Source: Actinomycetes bacterium (GTDB taxonomy: Bacteria > Actinomycetota > Thermoleophilia > BMS3ABIN01). From it: a DNA stretch of 64,000 nucleotides. Under the pieces are notes generated by a model that did no database searches, was not told the origin of the DNA, and saw nothing but the letters and a program-made list of their open reading frames with translations. The stretch is taken from NCBI GenBank assembly GCA_021785935.1, contig JAJYOG010000004.1, positions 28,052 through 92,051 of the forward strand, read 5' to 3'. A program made the translations under genes and the position numbers. Below, piece by piece: positions 43,854 through 52,929 of the stretch (the stretch's first letter is position 1; each line of letters starts with the position of its first letter).

Positions 43854-45665
43854 TTACCCCGTGGTTTCCGGCCCGACACGATAGACACTGAATGTCTCCA
43901 GCGGCTGATTTGAGAAGGTGTAGGGCAGCTTGCCCCAGTAAGTGCCGTAAAAGCCGGCGTTGGCGGCGAAGTTCATCACTCTCAGGGGATTTCCCGACTG
44001 GACCGAGTCGGTTTCGACCAGGCTCATGCGGTCGGTTACCGATTTCTCGAGTGGCCACTCCATGAGTCCGACCCTGACCACCAGATCGCCCTCCCGGGGA
44101 GCGGTGCTGTCTGAGGTCAGGTAAAGATACCCCTGCGACTCCATGTAGTGCCGCAAGCCCCACTCGCCGACAAACCAGACGTTTCCTTCCGGCTGATAAC
44201 TGTTGCCGACATTAAGGGCGAAATCCTTGTAAGTCTGGGCCAGCTGATAATCGGCGGTAGAGACGGTGGTCCCCGCGAGAATTGTCAGCGCTATGGCCGC
44301 GAACGCGATAATGGTCAGCGCGGAGCCGCCCTTGAGGTTGATTTCGAGTTCGCGGAAAAGGAGCAGCACGACCGGCGCCAGGAAGGGCAGCATGTACTTG
44401 GCGGTCGCATGGGGCAGAACCAGGGTCACGGCGCAGATCATCACGAGCAGCCAAAACGCCAGAAAGACAAAGTCGGTATCGACCTTCCTTTGCTTCACGG
44501 CATTCACAAGCTGGACGAAAGTTTCGCCCGATACGGAAGCAATCATCATGACGCCGGCGGTAAGGAAGACAGCAAATAAAACCGCCGTCCAGGCCGGGAA
44601 AAGGTCACTGGTTGAAACATAATAGGCAGCGATAGCCGCCGAACCGGCTGCGATCGGTATAAGCAGCAGGCGGCCGCGGCGGCGCAGACAGTAAATTGCC
44701 ACCATCACCAGCGGGAAAACAGACGCGCCTCCCAGTTGCAGCAGGTTTCCTTCGACCCGCATCAGGAGGCTACTGCTCCCGAGGCTAAGCCCTTTTGCAT
44801 GCGTGAAGCGTGGCAGGGCGCCGTAGCGCGCCAGGCTGAAGAGCGCGTAGGCGCCAAAACCCAGGGCCGGCACCGCTAGCGGCAGCGCGTTTTTCCACGA
44901 AATCTTTCCCTTGAGCACCGCATAAGCCGGCAATACCAACAGGAGCGCCAGCGATTGGTAACCAGTGAAAACAGCCAGCAGCGCCGCCATCCCGGCAAGC
45001 GCCAGCAGACGGCCGTCATCGCGGTCGACGCCGTATATATATGCCGCGGCAGCCGCCAGCCAGAATGCGGTCATCGGCAGATCGCCCATGAGTGTATGTG
45101 AGGCAGCCATCAGTGCCGGCGTTGCCAGCAGCAGCAGGGTTGCCAGGAGGGCGTTGCGGGTAAATCTCCTGGCCAGGAAATACATCGAGACCCCCACAAT
45201 AACGGGGAAAAGAATAAAGCCCAAATGCAGCGGCAGCTCCTGATCGCTGCCGGTCACCCGCATTACCATCGACATGTAGAGCTGATCGAGCGGTGGGTGC
45301 GTGTCGCGCCAGTTTGGTATCTCCACACCCATGAGCCGGTATTCAGGCAGATCCTGCTGTAGGGGGGCGTTCAGGTTGAGCTTGGCGAAATCCCAGAAGA
45401 TGGCGTCGTCAATATGAAATGCCTGGCTGGCGAAGGGGACTGTGATGAAGAGAACAAAGGCAAGAACCACCCCAAGGCATAAGACCAGCGCCAGACGGGG
45501 AGCGCGCTCGCCGATGCCCGCGTCCAGCTCGTAGGGAGCGGTGCGGTTTAGGAAACCGCCCCCGAGTGGCCGGGAAGCTCCAGATACTGCCTGGCTACTC
45601 TGCTGAACATAAGAGGATTGAACAATATGTTTGTGACGAAATAGCACTCGTGTGAACAGTAGCAT
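43854..45665 (-). CDS. GT39-like membrane glycosyltransferase
   Basis: A membrane protein of up to 603 residues with about a dozen hydrophobic segments and the acidic loop motif HIDDAIFWDFAKLN after the first helix, followed by DTHPPLDQLY, as in PMT/ArnT-type transferases using polyprenyl-phosphate sugars. The C-terminal 100 residues form a soluble outer domain. The start is uncertain: ATG 45665 overlaps the radical SAM gene by 118 nt, and internal GTG codons near the first helix are alternatives. It is the last gene of the minus-strand cluster. Its donor could come from the GT2 gene two places upstream (inference). Confidence 0.8.
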   Translation of the reverse strand: MLLFTRVLFRHKHIVQSSYVQQSSQAVSGASRPLGGGFLNRTAPYELDAGIGERAPRLALVLCLGVVLAFVLFITVPFASQAFHIDDAIFWDFAKLNLNAPLQQDLPEYRLMGVEIPNWRDTHPPLDQLYMSMVMRVTGSDQELPLHLGFILFPVIVGVSMYFLARRFTRNALLATLLLLATPALMAASHTLMGDLPMTAFWLAAAAAYIYGVDRDDGRLLALAGMAALLAVFTGYQSLALLLVLPAYAVLKGKISWKNALPLAVPALGFGAYALFSLARYGALPRFTHAKGLSLGSSSLLMRVEGNLLQLGGASVFPLVMVAIYCLRRRGRLLLIPIAAGSAAIAAYYVSTSDLFPAWTAVLFAVFLTAGVMMIASVSGETFVQLVNAVKQRKVDTDFVFLAFWLLVMICAVTLVLPHATAKYMLPFLAPVVLLLFRELEINLKGGSALTIIAFAAIALTILAGTTVSTADYQLAQTYKDFALNVGNSYQPEGNVWFVGEWGLRHYMESQGYLYLTSDSTAPREGDLVVRVGLMEWPLEKSVTDRMSLVETDSVQSGNPLRVMNFAANAGFYGTYWGKLPYTFSNQPLETFSVYRVGPETTG

Positions 45666-46642
45666 CCCGAATTATTGATCTTTGCCCGGACCCGATCGGC
45701 CTGCTCCGAAAAAAAGACCCTGGGAAAATTATAATCCGTTTCCCTGATATTGCCCATTTTGTCGGAGAGGGTTTCGCAGGGAAAAACGTCCCCCACTTCA
45801 TTCATGACGGCCGTAATCCTGCCTGCGTAGCAGGGCAGAAGCCTCCGTCCCTGCCGCACAGTCTCGTAGATCAACTGGCGCTGCACCAGATCCTGGGCCG
45901 TTTTTAAACGCGCCAAGGTGAAATGGTACATCTTGGAGTTACCGCCTTTCAAGTCTTTTTCCAGCCGCATGACCGCTTGCCGGTATTTCTCCAGGTCGAT
46001 CTCCTTATAGGCGCTGTCAGCCGGATTGCCGCGAACCAGGGAGATGGTGTGGGTCTCGCAGCCAGGCAGCGTTTCCACGAAATCCGCGATCTGATCCATA
46101 TTGTCCTGGTTTTCCCTGCAAAAAACGGTATTAATGCCGAGCTGGAGGTTATCGTAACGTTCTCCCAGCCGCCTCAGGCGCACCCAGGTTTCCATGGCAT
46201 TTTCAAAGCTTCCAGGCGTATTGCGGATGCGATCGTGCTCCTCGCCGGCGCCATCGATCGAGAGCTTGCAGACAATGGCGCTCTCAGGGCTCCGGGCAAG
46301 GATCTTCTCCAGGCTGGGCTCGATCAGGTCCGGCGCCATTCCGTTTGTAGGCAGCGTGATGATAACCGGATGGGTGTGGCGGTAAAAAGAATCCACCAGC
46401 TCAGGCAGGTCCTTGCGCAGGAAGATCTCGCCGCCGGCAAAGAGCAGCCACAGCAGGTCTCCCATCGAGGACGCAATTTTTTCGACCTCTTCAGCTGTCA
46501 GCTCATCCTGAACCGTATGGCGGTCCTGCCAGTAGAAGCAGAAGGGGCAGCGGGCGTTGCAACGCGCGGTCACAAATAAAGTGAACTGCAGCGGATCACG
46601 TTTATGGAAAATCGAGGGGATGTACTTTAGAGGTGAATACAC
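45548..46642 (-). CDS. Radical SAM protein with SPASM-like C-terminus
   Basis: A 364-residue radical SAM enzyme. The cluster motif CNARCPFC is at residues 28-35, with FAGGEIFLRKDLPELV (the GGE SAM motif) and SIDGAGEEHDRIRN. The C-terminal half has extra cysteines (LPCYAG, VFPCETLSD, CYCSHECYF) that suggest one or two auxiliary iron-sulfur clusters as in SPASM proteins. The closing VTNILFNP resembles radical SAM proteins found beside glycosyltransferases. Substrate unknown. It sits between two glycosyltransferase genes. Confidence 0.88.
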   Translation of the reverse strand: MYSPLKYIPSIFHKRDPLQFTLFVTARCNARCPFCFYWQDRHTVQDELTAEEVEKIASSMGDLLWLLFAGGEIFLRKDLPELVDSFYRHTHPVIITLPTNGMAPDLIEPSLEKILARSPESAIVCKLSIDGAGEEHDRIRNTPGSFENAMETWVRLRRLGERYDNLQLGINTVFCRENQDNMDQIADFVETLPGCETHTISLVRGNPADSAYKEIDLEKYRQAVMRLEKDLKGGNSKMYHFTLARLKTAQDLVQRQLIYETVRQGRRLLPCYAGRITAVMNEVGDVFPCETLSDKMGNIRETDYNFPRVFFSEQADRVRAKINNSGCYCSHECYFVTNILFNPLMFSRVARQYLELPGHSGAVS

Positions 46643-46658
46643 TCTAATAGATTAACAT

Positions 46659-47765
46659 CTATGAATACTGGCGGGTAAGTTTGACTTCCCAGATGTATTT
46701 GAGGATGCCCACGAAAGCGCCGTAAGCCACAGCGAAGGGATATATGAACTGGAAATAAGCCGTGGCGCGAATCAGGAACCACCATCCCTTTTCCTTCTTG
46801 ATGAGCCGCAGCAGGTTATGGCTGACGGCGGTGTTGATGCCGTAGAGAAAAGCCGCACCCAACAGGGGCCACCAGGAGAAGGTGGCAATCGCCGCCGCCG
46901 CCAGGATGATGTTGATGGTCTGCGTGCCGACGTCGACTTTGAGTTCGTACGAAGCGGCGCCTGAATCCTTCATGACATCGCGGTTATTCAACGAATACAT
47001 GGTCCAGTACTTGCTCTTCCTGACGGCGTTGCGCACCGATTTGTGAAAATTGAAGCGGAACATATGCTGCACCTGGATGTACGACGGCCGCGCCAGCTGG
47101 TAGCCCGCCCGGATCAGGCGATGCGAAAGCTCCACGTCTTCGACGCTGGCGGCGTGCCCGATAAAGTAATCTTCCTTGAATCCGCCGAATTCATCGTAAG
47201 TCTTCTTCCAGATGGTCATGCAGTGGGTCGCGATGTAATCCGGGTGCTCCACCTTGGTCTCCACGTAATGGATGTAAATCGACTGGAAATTGCTGAAGAA
47301 ATCCTTGTCCCAGGCGGCGGCGGTATAGGCGCCGCCAACACAGATGCTGTCTCCCTGGCGCAGTTTCTCCACGCACTGGCCCATGGTCTTGGGCAGCAGG
47401 ATGCAGTCGGCGTCAATGAAAAGAATGATCTCGCCGCGGACTTCCCGGGCTCCCGCATTCCGGGCCTTGGAAACTCCCCGGTGCTCCGGGAAATCGATCA
47501 GCCTGAAGGGATACTTCTGGCTGAGCTCTTTAAGCACCTCGCCGGTGTTATCAGTGGAATAGTCATGGACGAGGATGACTTCGAAATCCTTGAAATCCGA
47601 CCGGTAGAGGGCTTCCAGCACTACCGGGATGGTCGCCGCGCCATTGTGAATGGGGATGACCACTGAAACCTGTAGCTTGCCGGGCTCGGCAGCTCGGGGC
47701 TTTGCGGTCCTGGCGGCCTGTGGTTTTCCCGTTTTAGCGGCCTGCTGTTTTTTAGCTGCGGACAC
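46659..47765 (-). CDS. Family 2 glycosyltransferase, membrane anchored
   Basis: A 368-residue GT-A enzyme. An Ala/Lys/Pro-rich tail of about 30 residues with AK(T/P) repeats precedes VSVVIPIHNGAATIPVVLEAL, VHDYSTDNT, FIDADCILLP and EDVELSHRLIRAGYQ (the ED catalytic region). Three hydrophobic segments lie at the C-terminus. GTG start shares one base with the stop of the upstream radical SAM gene, so translation is coupled. The acceptor is unknown; the cluster suggests a surface glycan or glycolipid. Confidence 0.9.
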   Translation of the reverse strand: MSAAKKQQAAKTGKPQAARTAKPRAAEPGKLQVSVVIPIHNGAATIPVVLEALYRSDFKDFEVILVHDYSTDNTGEVLKELSQKYPFRLIDFPEHRGVSKARNAGAREVRGEIILFIDADCILLPKTMGQCVEKLRQGDSICVGGAYTAAAWDKDFFSNFQSIYIHYVETKVEHPDYIATHCMTIWKKTYDEFGGFKEDYFIGHAASVEDVELSHRLIRAGYQLARPSYIQVQHMFRFNFHKSVRNAVRKSKYWTMYSLNNRDVMKDSGAASYELKVDVGTQTINIILAAAAIATFSWWPLLGAAFLYGINTAVSHNLLRLIKKEKGWWFLIRATAYFQFIYPFAVAYGAFVGILKYIWEVKLTRQYS

Positions 47766-49231
47766 TAACCAGCCTTCTTCTTCGAATTCTCCGCGGGCGT
47801 TTTTTTCACAGTCAGCGAATCACGCTTCATCCAGAGCCAGAAGAAACTGGACGCGCCCTTGATAACCGTGCGGAAATCATACCAGCTGCGCACTGTCACC
47901 AACCGTTTGAGGATGAAACCCGGCCGTGAATAAAATTTGCGGAAAGCGATGCGGCGCAGTTCGTCGATCTCTTCCCTGGTCATGGTATAGGGCACGAACG
48001 CCCCTCCCTCAAAAGTATAGTCATCCGTGTTCGATGACATGGTCCCGTACTCGTCTATATTTTCATAAAGATCGGTTCCGGGGAATGGCGTCATCGAATG
48101 AAAGTTGGCGTAATGGGGATTGAGTTCGATAGCAAAATCTATCGTCTGCATGGCTTCTTCGTAGGTTTCCCCCGGAATTCCGATGATGAATGGAGTGTAG
48201 ACCTTGAGCCCGGCTTTTTTGGCTGCCTTTACCGCGGCGCGGGTCTGATCCAGGTTAATGCCCTTGCGTAACGTGTTCAGGTTCTTCTGCACACCGCTCT
48301 CGGCGCCGTAGAGAATCGCCCAGCAACCAGCCTTCTTCATCTCTCTGAGCAGCTCGTAATCGACGGTGTTGACGCGCGAGGAGACATAGAAGCTGAACTT
48401 GAGCTTCTTGGCGCGGATCTGCCTGATGATTTCCATCACGCGCTCGCGATCGGCGGTGAAGGTCTCGTCGAGAAAGCGGATCTCACGGAAGCCATAGACA
48501 TTGATCAGCCCCTCGATCTCTTTGACCACGTTCTCGACACTGCGGAAACGAATGCGCCTTTCGCCTTTCATCTGGAAGCAATAGATGCAGCGGGCCTTGC
48601 AGCCGCGCGAGGTCATGACGATCGCAATCGGCTTCTCCTTGTAGCTGCCGGGAGGTGATTCGTACTTGTCGAAGTCTCCCAGCAGTTCGCGCCGGGGGAT
48701 GGGGATAGAATCAAGGTCCTCGATCAGCGGACGCGGCCTGTTCTTGACGATGGCGCCGTCATGGGCGCGGTAGGCCACGCCGGCGATGCCTTCAAGGGTT
48801 TCGCCGTGTTCCAGCCTGGCAATCAGTTCTGGGACGGTCTCTTCACCCTCACCGATAACAATAGCGTCGAAAAATTCGCATTGCTCGAGGCATTTTTCCT
48901 CGACCGCGGATGGATAGGGACCAGCCGCGGACACGTGAATCGAGGGGTCAATTTTCTTGATATCCTCGGCCGTCTTCATGGCCTTGGTCCACATGGAGGC
49001 ATTGGCGGAAACACCCACAAAGCCCGGTTTGAACTGCCGGATTTTGTCGAGCACTTCACCGTGTGTCCAGAAGGCGCCGTCGATCAGCTGGACTTCGTGT
49101 CCGGCTTCCTGAATACAGGTGGCGATGTAAAGAAGCCCCAGCGGGTGCTGGTAGCTGATAGCTGACTTGGCCAGCCGTGATGGATAAATATCGTCCGGTT
49201 TCCAGGACGGCAGTACTACCACTGACTTCAA
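47765..49231 (-). CDS. B12-binding-domain radical SAM protein
   Basis: A 488-residue protein that leads the minus-strand cluster. The N-terminal B12-type domain (HPLGLLYIATCIQEAGHEV, IDGAF, VGVSANASMW, IVIGEGEETVPEL) is followed by the radical SAM motif CKARCIYC near residue 211, then FLDETFTADR and a basic C-terminal region ending in KKTPAENSKKKAG. It is similar in architecture to the plus-strand 42389-43807 protein, suggesting paralogues acting on related substrates. TTG start with AGGAG 7 nt upstream. Confidence 0.88.
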   Translation of the reverse strand: MKSVVVLPSWKPDDIYPSRLAKSAISYQHPLGLLYIATCIQEAGHEVQLIDGAFWTHGEVLDKIRQFKPGFVGVSANASMWTKAMKTAEDIKKIDPSIHVSAAGPYPSAVEEKCLEQCEFFDAIVIGEGEETVPELIARLEHGETLEGIAGVAYRAHDGAIVKNRPRPLIEDLDSIPIPRRELLGDFDKYESPPGSYKEKPIAIVMTSRGCKARCIYCFQMKGERRIRFRSVENVVKEIEGLINVYGFREIRFLDETFTADRERVMEIIRQIRAKKLKFSFYVSSRVNTVDYELLREMKKAGCWAILYGAESGVQKNLNTLRKGINLDQTRAAVKAAKKAGLKVYTPFIIGIPGETYEEAMQTIDFAIELNPHYANFHSMTPFPGTDLYENIDEYGTMSSNTDDYTFEGGAFVPYTMTREEIDELRRIAFRKFYSRPGFILKRLVTVRSWYDFRTVIKGASSFFWLWMKRDSLTVKKTPAENSKKKAG

Positions 49232-49571
49232 AAAAATCTCCTAGATGGAGCAGGCGGCGACAGGTCTCACTATGTCAATATTAATTTACGGATTCAATGA
49301 GAAGCGCGCGAATTAAACCAGTGGAGACACAGGCAACCGAAGCGTTACCCCGATAATTATTTCCTCACCCTTACAATACGTCTAGTTTATCAGACTAATA
49401 TGGCCGTTTCCACGAGGTTTAAGGGGAGGCCCGAACTGCCGCCGATTGTTAGCTCCATCTTTTTCTGCTAGAAATATTGGCGTATGCTGGTAGAGCTGGC
49501 GAGCAGGCTTGAGTCGCTTACATCGCCGGCATCAGCGGGGCAAATGCCGTCGACATCCAAAGGTCGAATAA
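49232..49571. other. Divergent intergenic region, 340 bp
   Basis: It separates the minus-strand radical SAM cluster from the plus-strand ASKHA gene. It is AT-richer, holds a TAGT...ACTA inverted repeat near 49391-49406, a TTGACA on the minus strand near 49267 without a clear -10, and the plus-strand promoter candidate listed separately. I see no ORF or RNA gene. Confidence 0.4.
49446..49474 (+). promoter_or_regulatory. Putative promoter of the ASKHA gene
   Basis: TTGTTA and TAGAAA are separated by 17 bp, about 90 nt upstream of the TTG start at 49572. Each hexamer matches the consensus at four of six positions. Confidence 0.35.
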
Positions 49572-50840
49572 TTGACGAATACTGACAAAGAGCATGACGA
49601 GGGCGCGGCCGCGGGTAAACCCGGCGGTTTCGGTGTTGCGATTGATGTTGGCACATCCAGCATCTGGTTCCGGCTGGTCGAGCTGGAAAGCGCCCGCGTG
49701 CTGGACACGCTCGTCGTTCCCAATCCCCAGCAGCGCTACGGGGCCGACATAGCGAGCCGTCTGGGGCTCGCAACCACGGATGCGGAAGCAAGGGCATCCC
49801 TGCATGCTGACGTCATCGCGACGGTAAACAAAGGCATAGCGGCGCTTTGCGATGACAGCGGCATCTCGCCGGGAGCGATCCAGGAAGTAGTAGCCGTTGG
49901 TAACTCGGCAATGTATGCTTTCCTGCTGGATCTTGATCCGGCACCGCTCTGCGGTACGCCTTATAACCTGAAGGGGGCTGAAGATTACCACGGTCCGGCT
50001 GCTGGGTTGGGAGTGAACCTTCCCGGGGCGGATCTTTTTATCCCCAGTCCTATCTTCGGTTTTGTCGGCGCCGATGCCCTGGCGGATATTTTGCTGCTTG
50101 GTATGGCCGGCAACGATGAGCTTGAACTGATAGTCGATGTCGGGACCAACTGCGAAATGGCTTTGGGCAACCGGGAAAAAATACTGGTCGCCTCGAGTCC
50201 GGCCGGGCCGGCCTATGAAGATACGCACATGTCGTTCGGCTTGTCGGCCACCGAGGGGGCAATCTATAAAGCGAGCCTGGACGGCGGGCGTTTCGAATAT
50301 TCAGTGGTGGGTGGGGGAGCGCCGCGTGGCATTTGTGGCTCCGGACTCATCGACATCATCGCCGGGATGAGGCGAAGCGGCTGGGTGGATGAGAGCGGCC
50401 GCCTCCTGCGCGACGGGCCGATTCTGATCGCCGAAGGCGAGGGAGGGAGAGGCGGGGGCAGCGCCGGCGGCGGGAATGAAAATCCAATCACCGTCAGCCA
50501 GCAGGACATCCGCTCCTTCCAGCTGGTCAAGGCCTCGGTGCATGCGGCCATCTCGGTGCTCATGAAGAAATTCGGCGACTGTGTTCTGAGCCGCATGCTC
50601 ATCACCGGCACTTTTGGCAGTTACATCAACCTCGATAATGCCCGGCTGCTTAAGATGTTTCCCGATCTGCCCAATGAGAGGGTTGAAGTGGTCGACGACG
50701 CCGCCTGCCAGGGGGCGGTCCTGATGCTTGGCGAGGATCACCGCCTGTCGCTGGAATCCGTTCGGGGCAAGATCAGGCACGTAGCCCTGCCGCTCAATAA
50801 GGATTTCCAGGACGAATTTATCCGCTTGATGAAGATTTAG
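49572..50840 (+). CDS. RACo-like ASKHA protein (DUF4445), no ferredoxin domain
   Basis: A 422-residue ATPase-fold protein. FGVAIDVGTSSIWFRLVEL, VAVGNSAMYAFLLDLDP, ELIVDVGTNCEMALGN, GAPRGICGSGLIDIIA and ITGTFGSYINLDNA are the DUF4445/RACo signatures. RACo and RamA use ATP to reductively reactivate Co(II) corrinoid proteins; most carry a 2Fe-2S or 4Fe-4S domain, and this one lacks the N-terminal 2Fe-2S domain. A Gly/Glu-rich low-complexity loop lies near residue 295. The corrinoid protein at 41668-42309 is a natural client (inference). TTG start. Confidence 0.85.
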   Translation: MTNTDKEHDEGAAAGKPGGFGVAIDVGTSSIWFRLVELESARVLDTLVVPNPQQRYGADIASRLGLATTDAEARASLHADVIATVNKGIAALCDDSGISPGAIQEVVAVGNSAMYAFLLDLDPAPLCGTPYNLKGAEDYHGPAAGLGVNLPGADLFIPSPIFGFVGADALADILLLGMAGNDELELIVDVGTNCEMALGNREKILVASSPAGPAYEDTHMSFGLSATEGAIYKASLDGGRFEYSVVGGGAPRGICGSGLIDIIAGMRRSGWVDESGRLLRDGPILIAEGEGGRGGGSAGGGNENPITVSQQDIRSFQLVKASVHAAISVLMKKFGDCVLSRMLITGTFGSYINLDNARLLKMFPDLPNERVEVVDDAACQGAVLMLGEDHRLSLESVRGKIRHVALPLNKDFQDEFIRLMKI

Positions 50841-50908
50841 GCTAATTGAGGTTTTCCATTCCCTCAGTGGTGGGAATCTTATTCCAGACTAAATTCCGGT
50901 TTGGCCGG

Positions 50909-50956
50909 CGCCGATAAAAACCGCCAGACTGGTTGGCTGACGCCGATAAAAACCGC
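50909..50956 (+). repeat. Direct repeat CGCCGATAAAAACCGC, 32-bp period
   Basis: The 16-bp sequence CGCCGATAAAAACCGC occurs at 50909-50924 and 50941-50956 in the 208-bp gap before lepB. It may be a pair of regulator sites or a short duplication. Confidence 0.7.
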
Positions 50957-51048
50957 TAATATGGAGTGGACGCAGGAAATGCAAGCGCCAATGAATTTGA
51001 TGTATCAATGTGCGGCCCGCATGACCGCTTTGACAAACCGGATTAAAA

Positions 51049-51891
51049 GTGTCTGAATCTGAGCTAGGCAAGGAACCCCCGAGAAATGCTCCGCGGGATA
51101 AATGGAACCCCGACATTAAGGACTTCCTGGCCCCGCGGGTAAAGCATGATCGCTGGGTGACTGCTCCCCCGGAAGGTTGGGAAGAAGGCTCGCAACAGTC
51201 CTTCCGCCAGGAAGCCCCCGGTTCAGGCGCCGTTGGAACCGATACCACACCCTCCGGGCATATTGCTCAACCCGCACTGGCGCCCCCAGTGAAGTATTGG
51301 TCGGACGAGCCGAAGATCGCGGCCGCCGCGGCCGCCGCAGAAATCATCGAAGTACGGCCTCGCTGGCGTTTTTCTGTTTGGTGGCTTTTCAGTAGCATAA
51401 TTTTTCCTCTGGTCATCGCCTTCGCCGTCGCCATGTTTGCCCAGGCTACCGTAGCCAAGCCTTATCAAATCCCTTCAGGTTCGATGTTGCCCACGATTCA
51501 GTTACAGGACCGCATTCTGGCCAACCGCATCATTTACAGGTTCCATGGGATCGAGCGGGGGGATGTCGTCGTTTTCCAACCTCCCGAGGGGGTTGATCAA
51601 AGGACTCCGTATGTTAAAAGGGTGATCGGACTTCCTGGCGACACCGTGGAGGTGCGAGGCGGCGTGACGCTTGTGAATGGGCAAGAGTTTGTTGTGCCGA
51701 ACGCGGCCATTCCATCCTATGTAAAGCCGGCAGCGAAAGTTCCAGACGGCCAGCTGTTTGTTTTGGGTGACAATCGCAATGAGAGTTCGGACAGCCATAT
51801 CTGGGGTTACGTTCCAGTGGATAACGTAATCGGCCGCGCTGAGGTTATCTACTGGCCGGTCAAAGACATGCAGCTGCTGGGCAACAACTAA
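51049..51891 (+). CDS. lepB: Signal peptidase I
   Basis: It removes signal peptides from exported proteins at the outer face of the membrane. The catalytic serine is in IPSGSMLPTI near residue 144 and the lysine in YVKRVIGLPGD near residue 190; GDNRNESSDSHIWG is box E. One membrane helix (IIFPLVIAFAVAMFAQA) precedes it. The N-terminal 110 residues form a long Pro/Ala/Glu-rich cytoplasmic extension, unusual in length. GTG start. The nfo gene follows 14 nt later. Confidence 0.95.
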   Translation: MSESELGKEPPRNAPRDKWNPDIKDFLAPRVKHDRWVTAPPEGWEEGSQQSFRQEAPGSGAVGTDTTPSGHIAQPALAPPVKYWSDEPKIAAAAAAAEIIEVRPRWRFSVWWLFSSIIFPLVIAFAVAMFAQATVAKPYQIPSGSMLPTIQLQDRILANRIIYRFHGIERGDVVVFQPPEGVDQRTPYVKRVIGLPGDTVEVRGGVTLVNGQEFVVPNAAIPSYVKPAAKVPDGQLFVLGDNRNESSDSHIWGYVPVDNVIGRAEVIYWPVKDMQLLGNN

Positions 51892-51905
51892 ACCAGTTCC
51901 GGGCT

Positions 51906-52859
51906 TTGGCTGCCGGCGGCAGAAGAATCAGTTCGAAGGATAATCCGCAAGATAACGCGCGCCTGCTTGGCATTCATATCCGCACCGCCGGCGGGCTCAT
52001 GTCCGGAGCCAGGCACGCCGTGGAAATCGGCTGCACTACCTTCCAGATCATGTCGGGAAATCCCTCCGCCTGGAATCCCGGCTCGCTGGATGAGCGGCAA
52101 GCACTGCAATTCCGCGATTTTCTCGACGCCCACAGTCTCCGGCCGGTCTTCCTTCATGCAGGCTATCTAATCAATCTTTCATGCCGCACCGGCCGCAATG
52201 CGCCCCTGTATGCCAAATCTGTAAAGCTGGCGATCGATACGATCGAGCGGGCGCGGGCGCTTTCATGTGAGTACGTCGTGATGCATATGGGCAGCCGGCG
52301 GGGCATAAGTGCGGACGCGGCTTTAACGGCTTTCACGGATGGAATCATACGTATGGACAAAGCCGTCAATTCCGGAGGAGCAGGCCGCAAAAAAAGCCAG
52401 GGGCTGGAGGGATCGGTAATGCTGCTCTTGGAAAACAGCGCCGGCGCCGGCGATACGGTTGGCTCGACCTTTGAAGAGCTCGCGGAGGTGCTTGCAGCGG
52501 CTGAGGAGCGCGGGGTGCGGCTGCCGCTAGGAATTTGCCTCGATACGGCGCATCTGTGGGGCGCGGGCTACGATCTGCGCTCTGGCGCCGCTGCCCGCCG
52601 TGCGATCGATGATTTCGACCGCGTTGTCGGCATCGACCGGCTGCATCTTATCCATCTAAATGACTCACCGCTAGAGCTGGGAGCAAAACGGGACAAGCAC
52701 GAGCATCCCGGCTGCGGCCTCATCCCCATCAAGGGGCTCGAAGGCTTAGCTCGTGATCGCAGGCTGCGCGCCGTCGCCATGATCATGGAGACACCGGGCG
52801 GCACAGACCCCAGCGATACGCAGCGAATGGATGACCTGAGGGCACTGGCGGGGGTCTAG
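51906..52859 (+). CDS. nfo: Deoxyribonuclease IV (AP endonuclease)
   Basis: Endonuclease IV cleaves DNA 5' to abasic sites in base excision repair, using three zinc ions. Zinc-ligand motifs are present: FLHAGYLINL, LLLENSAGAG, ICLDTAHLWGAGYD, HLIHLNDS, RDKHEHPGCG and IMETPGG. It is 317 residues, with a TTG start 14 nt after lepB, so the two are probably co-transcribed. The order of motifs and length fit the family. Confidence 0.95.
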   Translation: MAAGGRRISSKDNPQDNARLLGIHIRTAGGLMSGARHAVEIGCTTFQIMSGNPSAWNPGSLDERQALQFRDFLDAHSLRPVFLHAGYLINLSCRTGRNAPLYAKSVKLAIDTIERARALSCEYVVMHMGSRRGISADAALTAFTDGIIRMDKAVNSGGAGRKKSQGLEGSVMLLLENSAGAGDTVGSTFEELAEVLAAAEERGVRLPLGICLDTAHLWGAGYDLRSGAAARRAIDDFDRVVGIDRLHLIHLNDSPLELGAKRDKHEHPGCGLIPIKGLEGLARDRRLRAVAMIMETPGGTDPSDTQRMDDLRALAGV

Positions 52860-52929
52860 TTTTACGAAAAAATCTGCTGCTCGACTATGATCAGTTTCAA
52901 GTCGGGGATACTTGCCCGATGAAGATGTC

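Noticed and set aside
45923-46579. 218-aa plus-strand ORF
   Set aside because: Antisense to the SPASM-like radical SAM gene.
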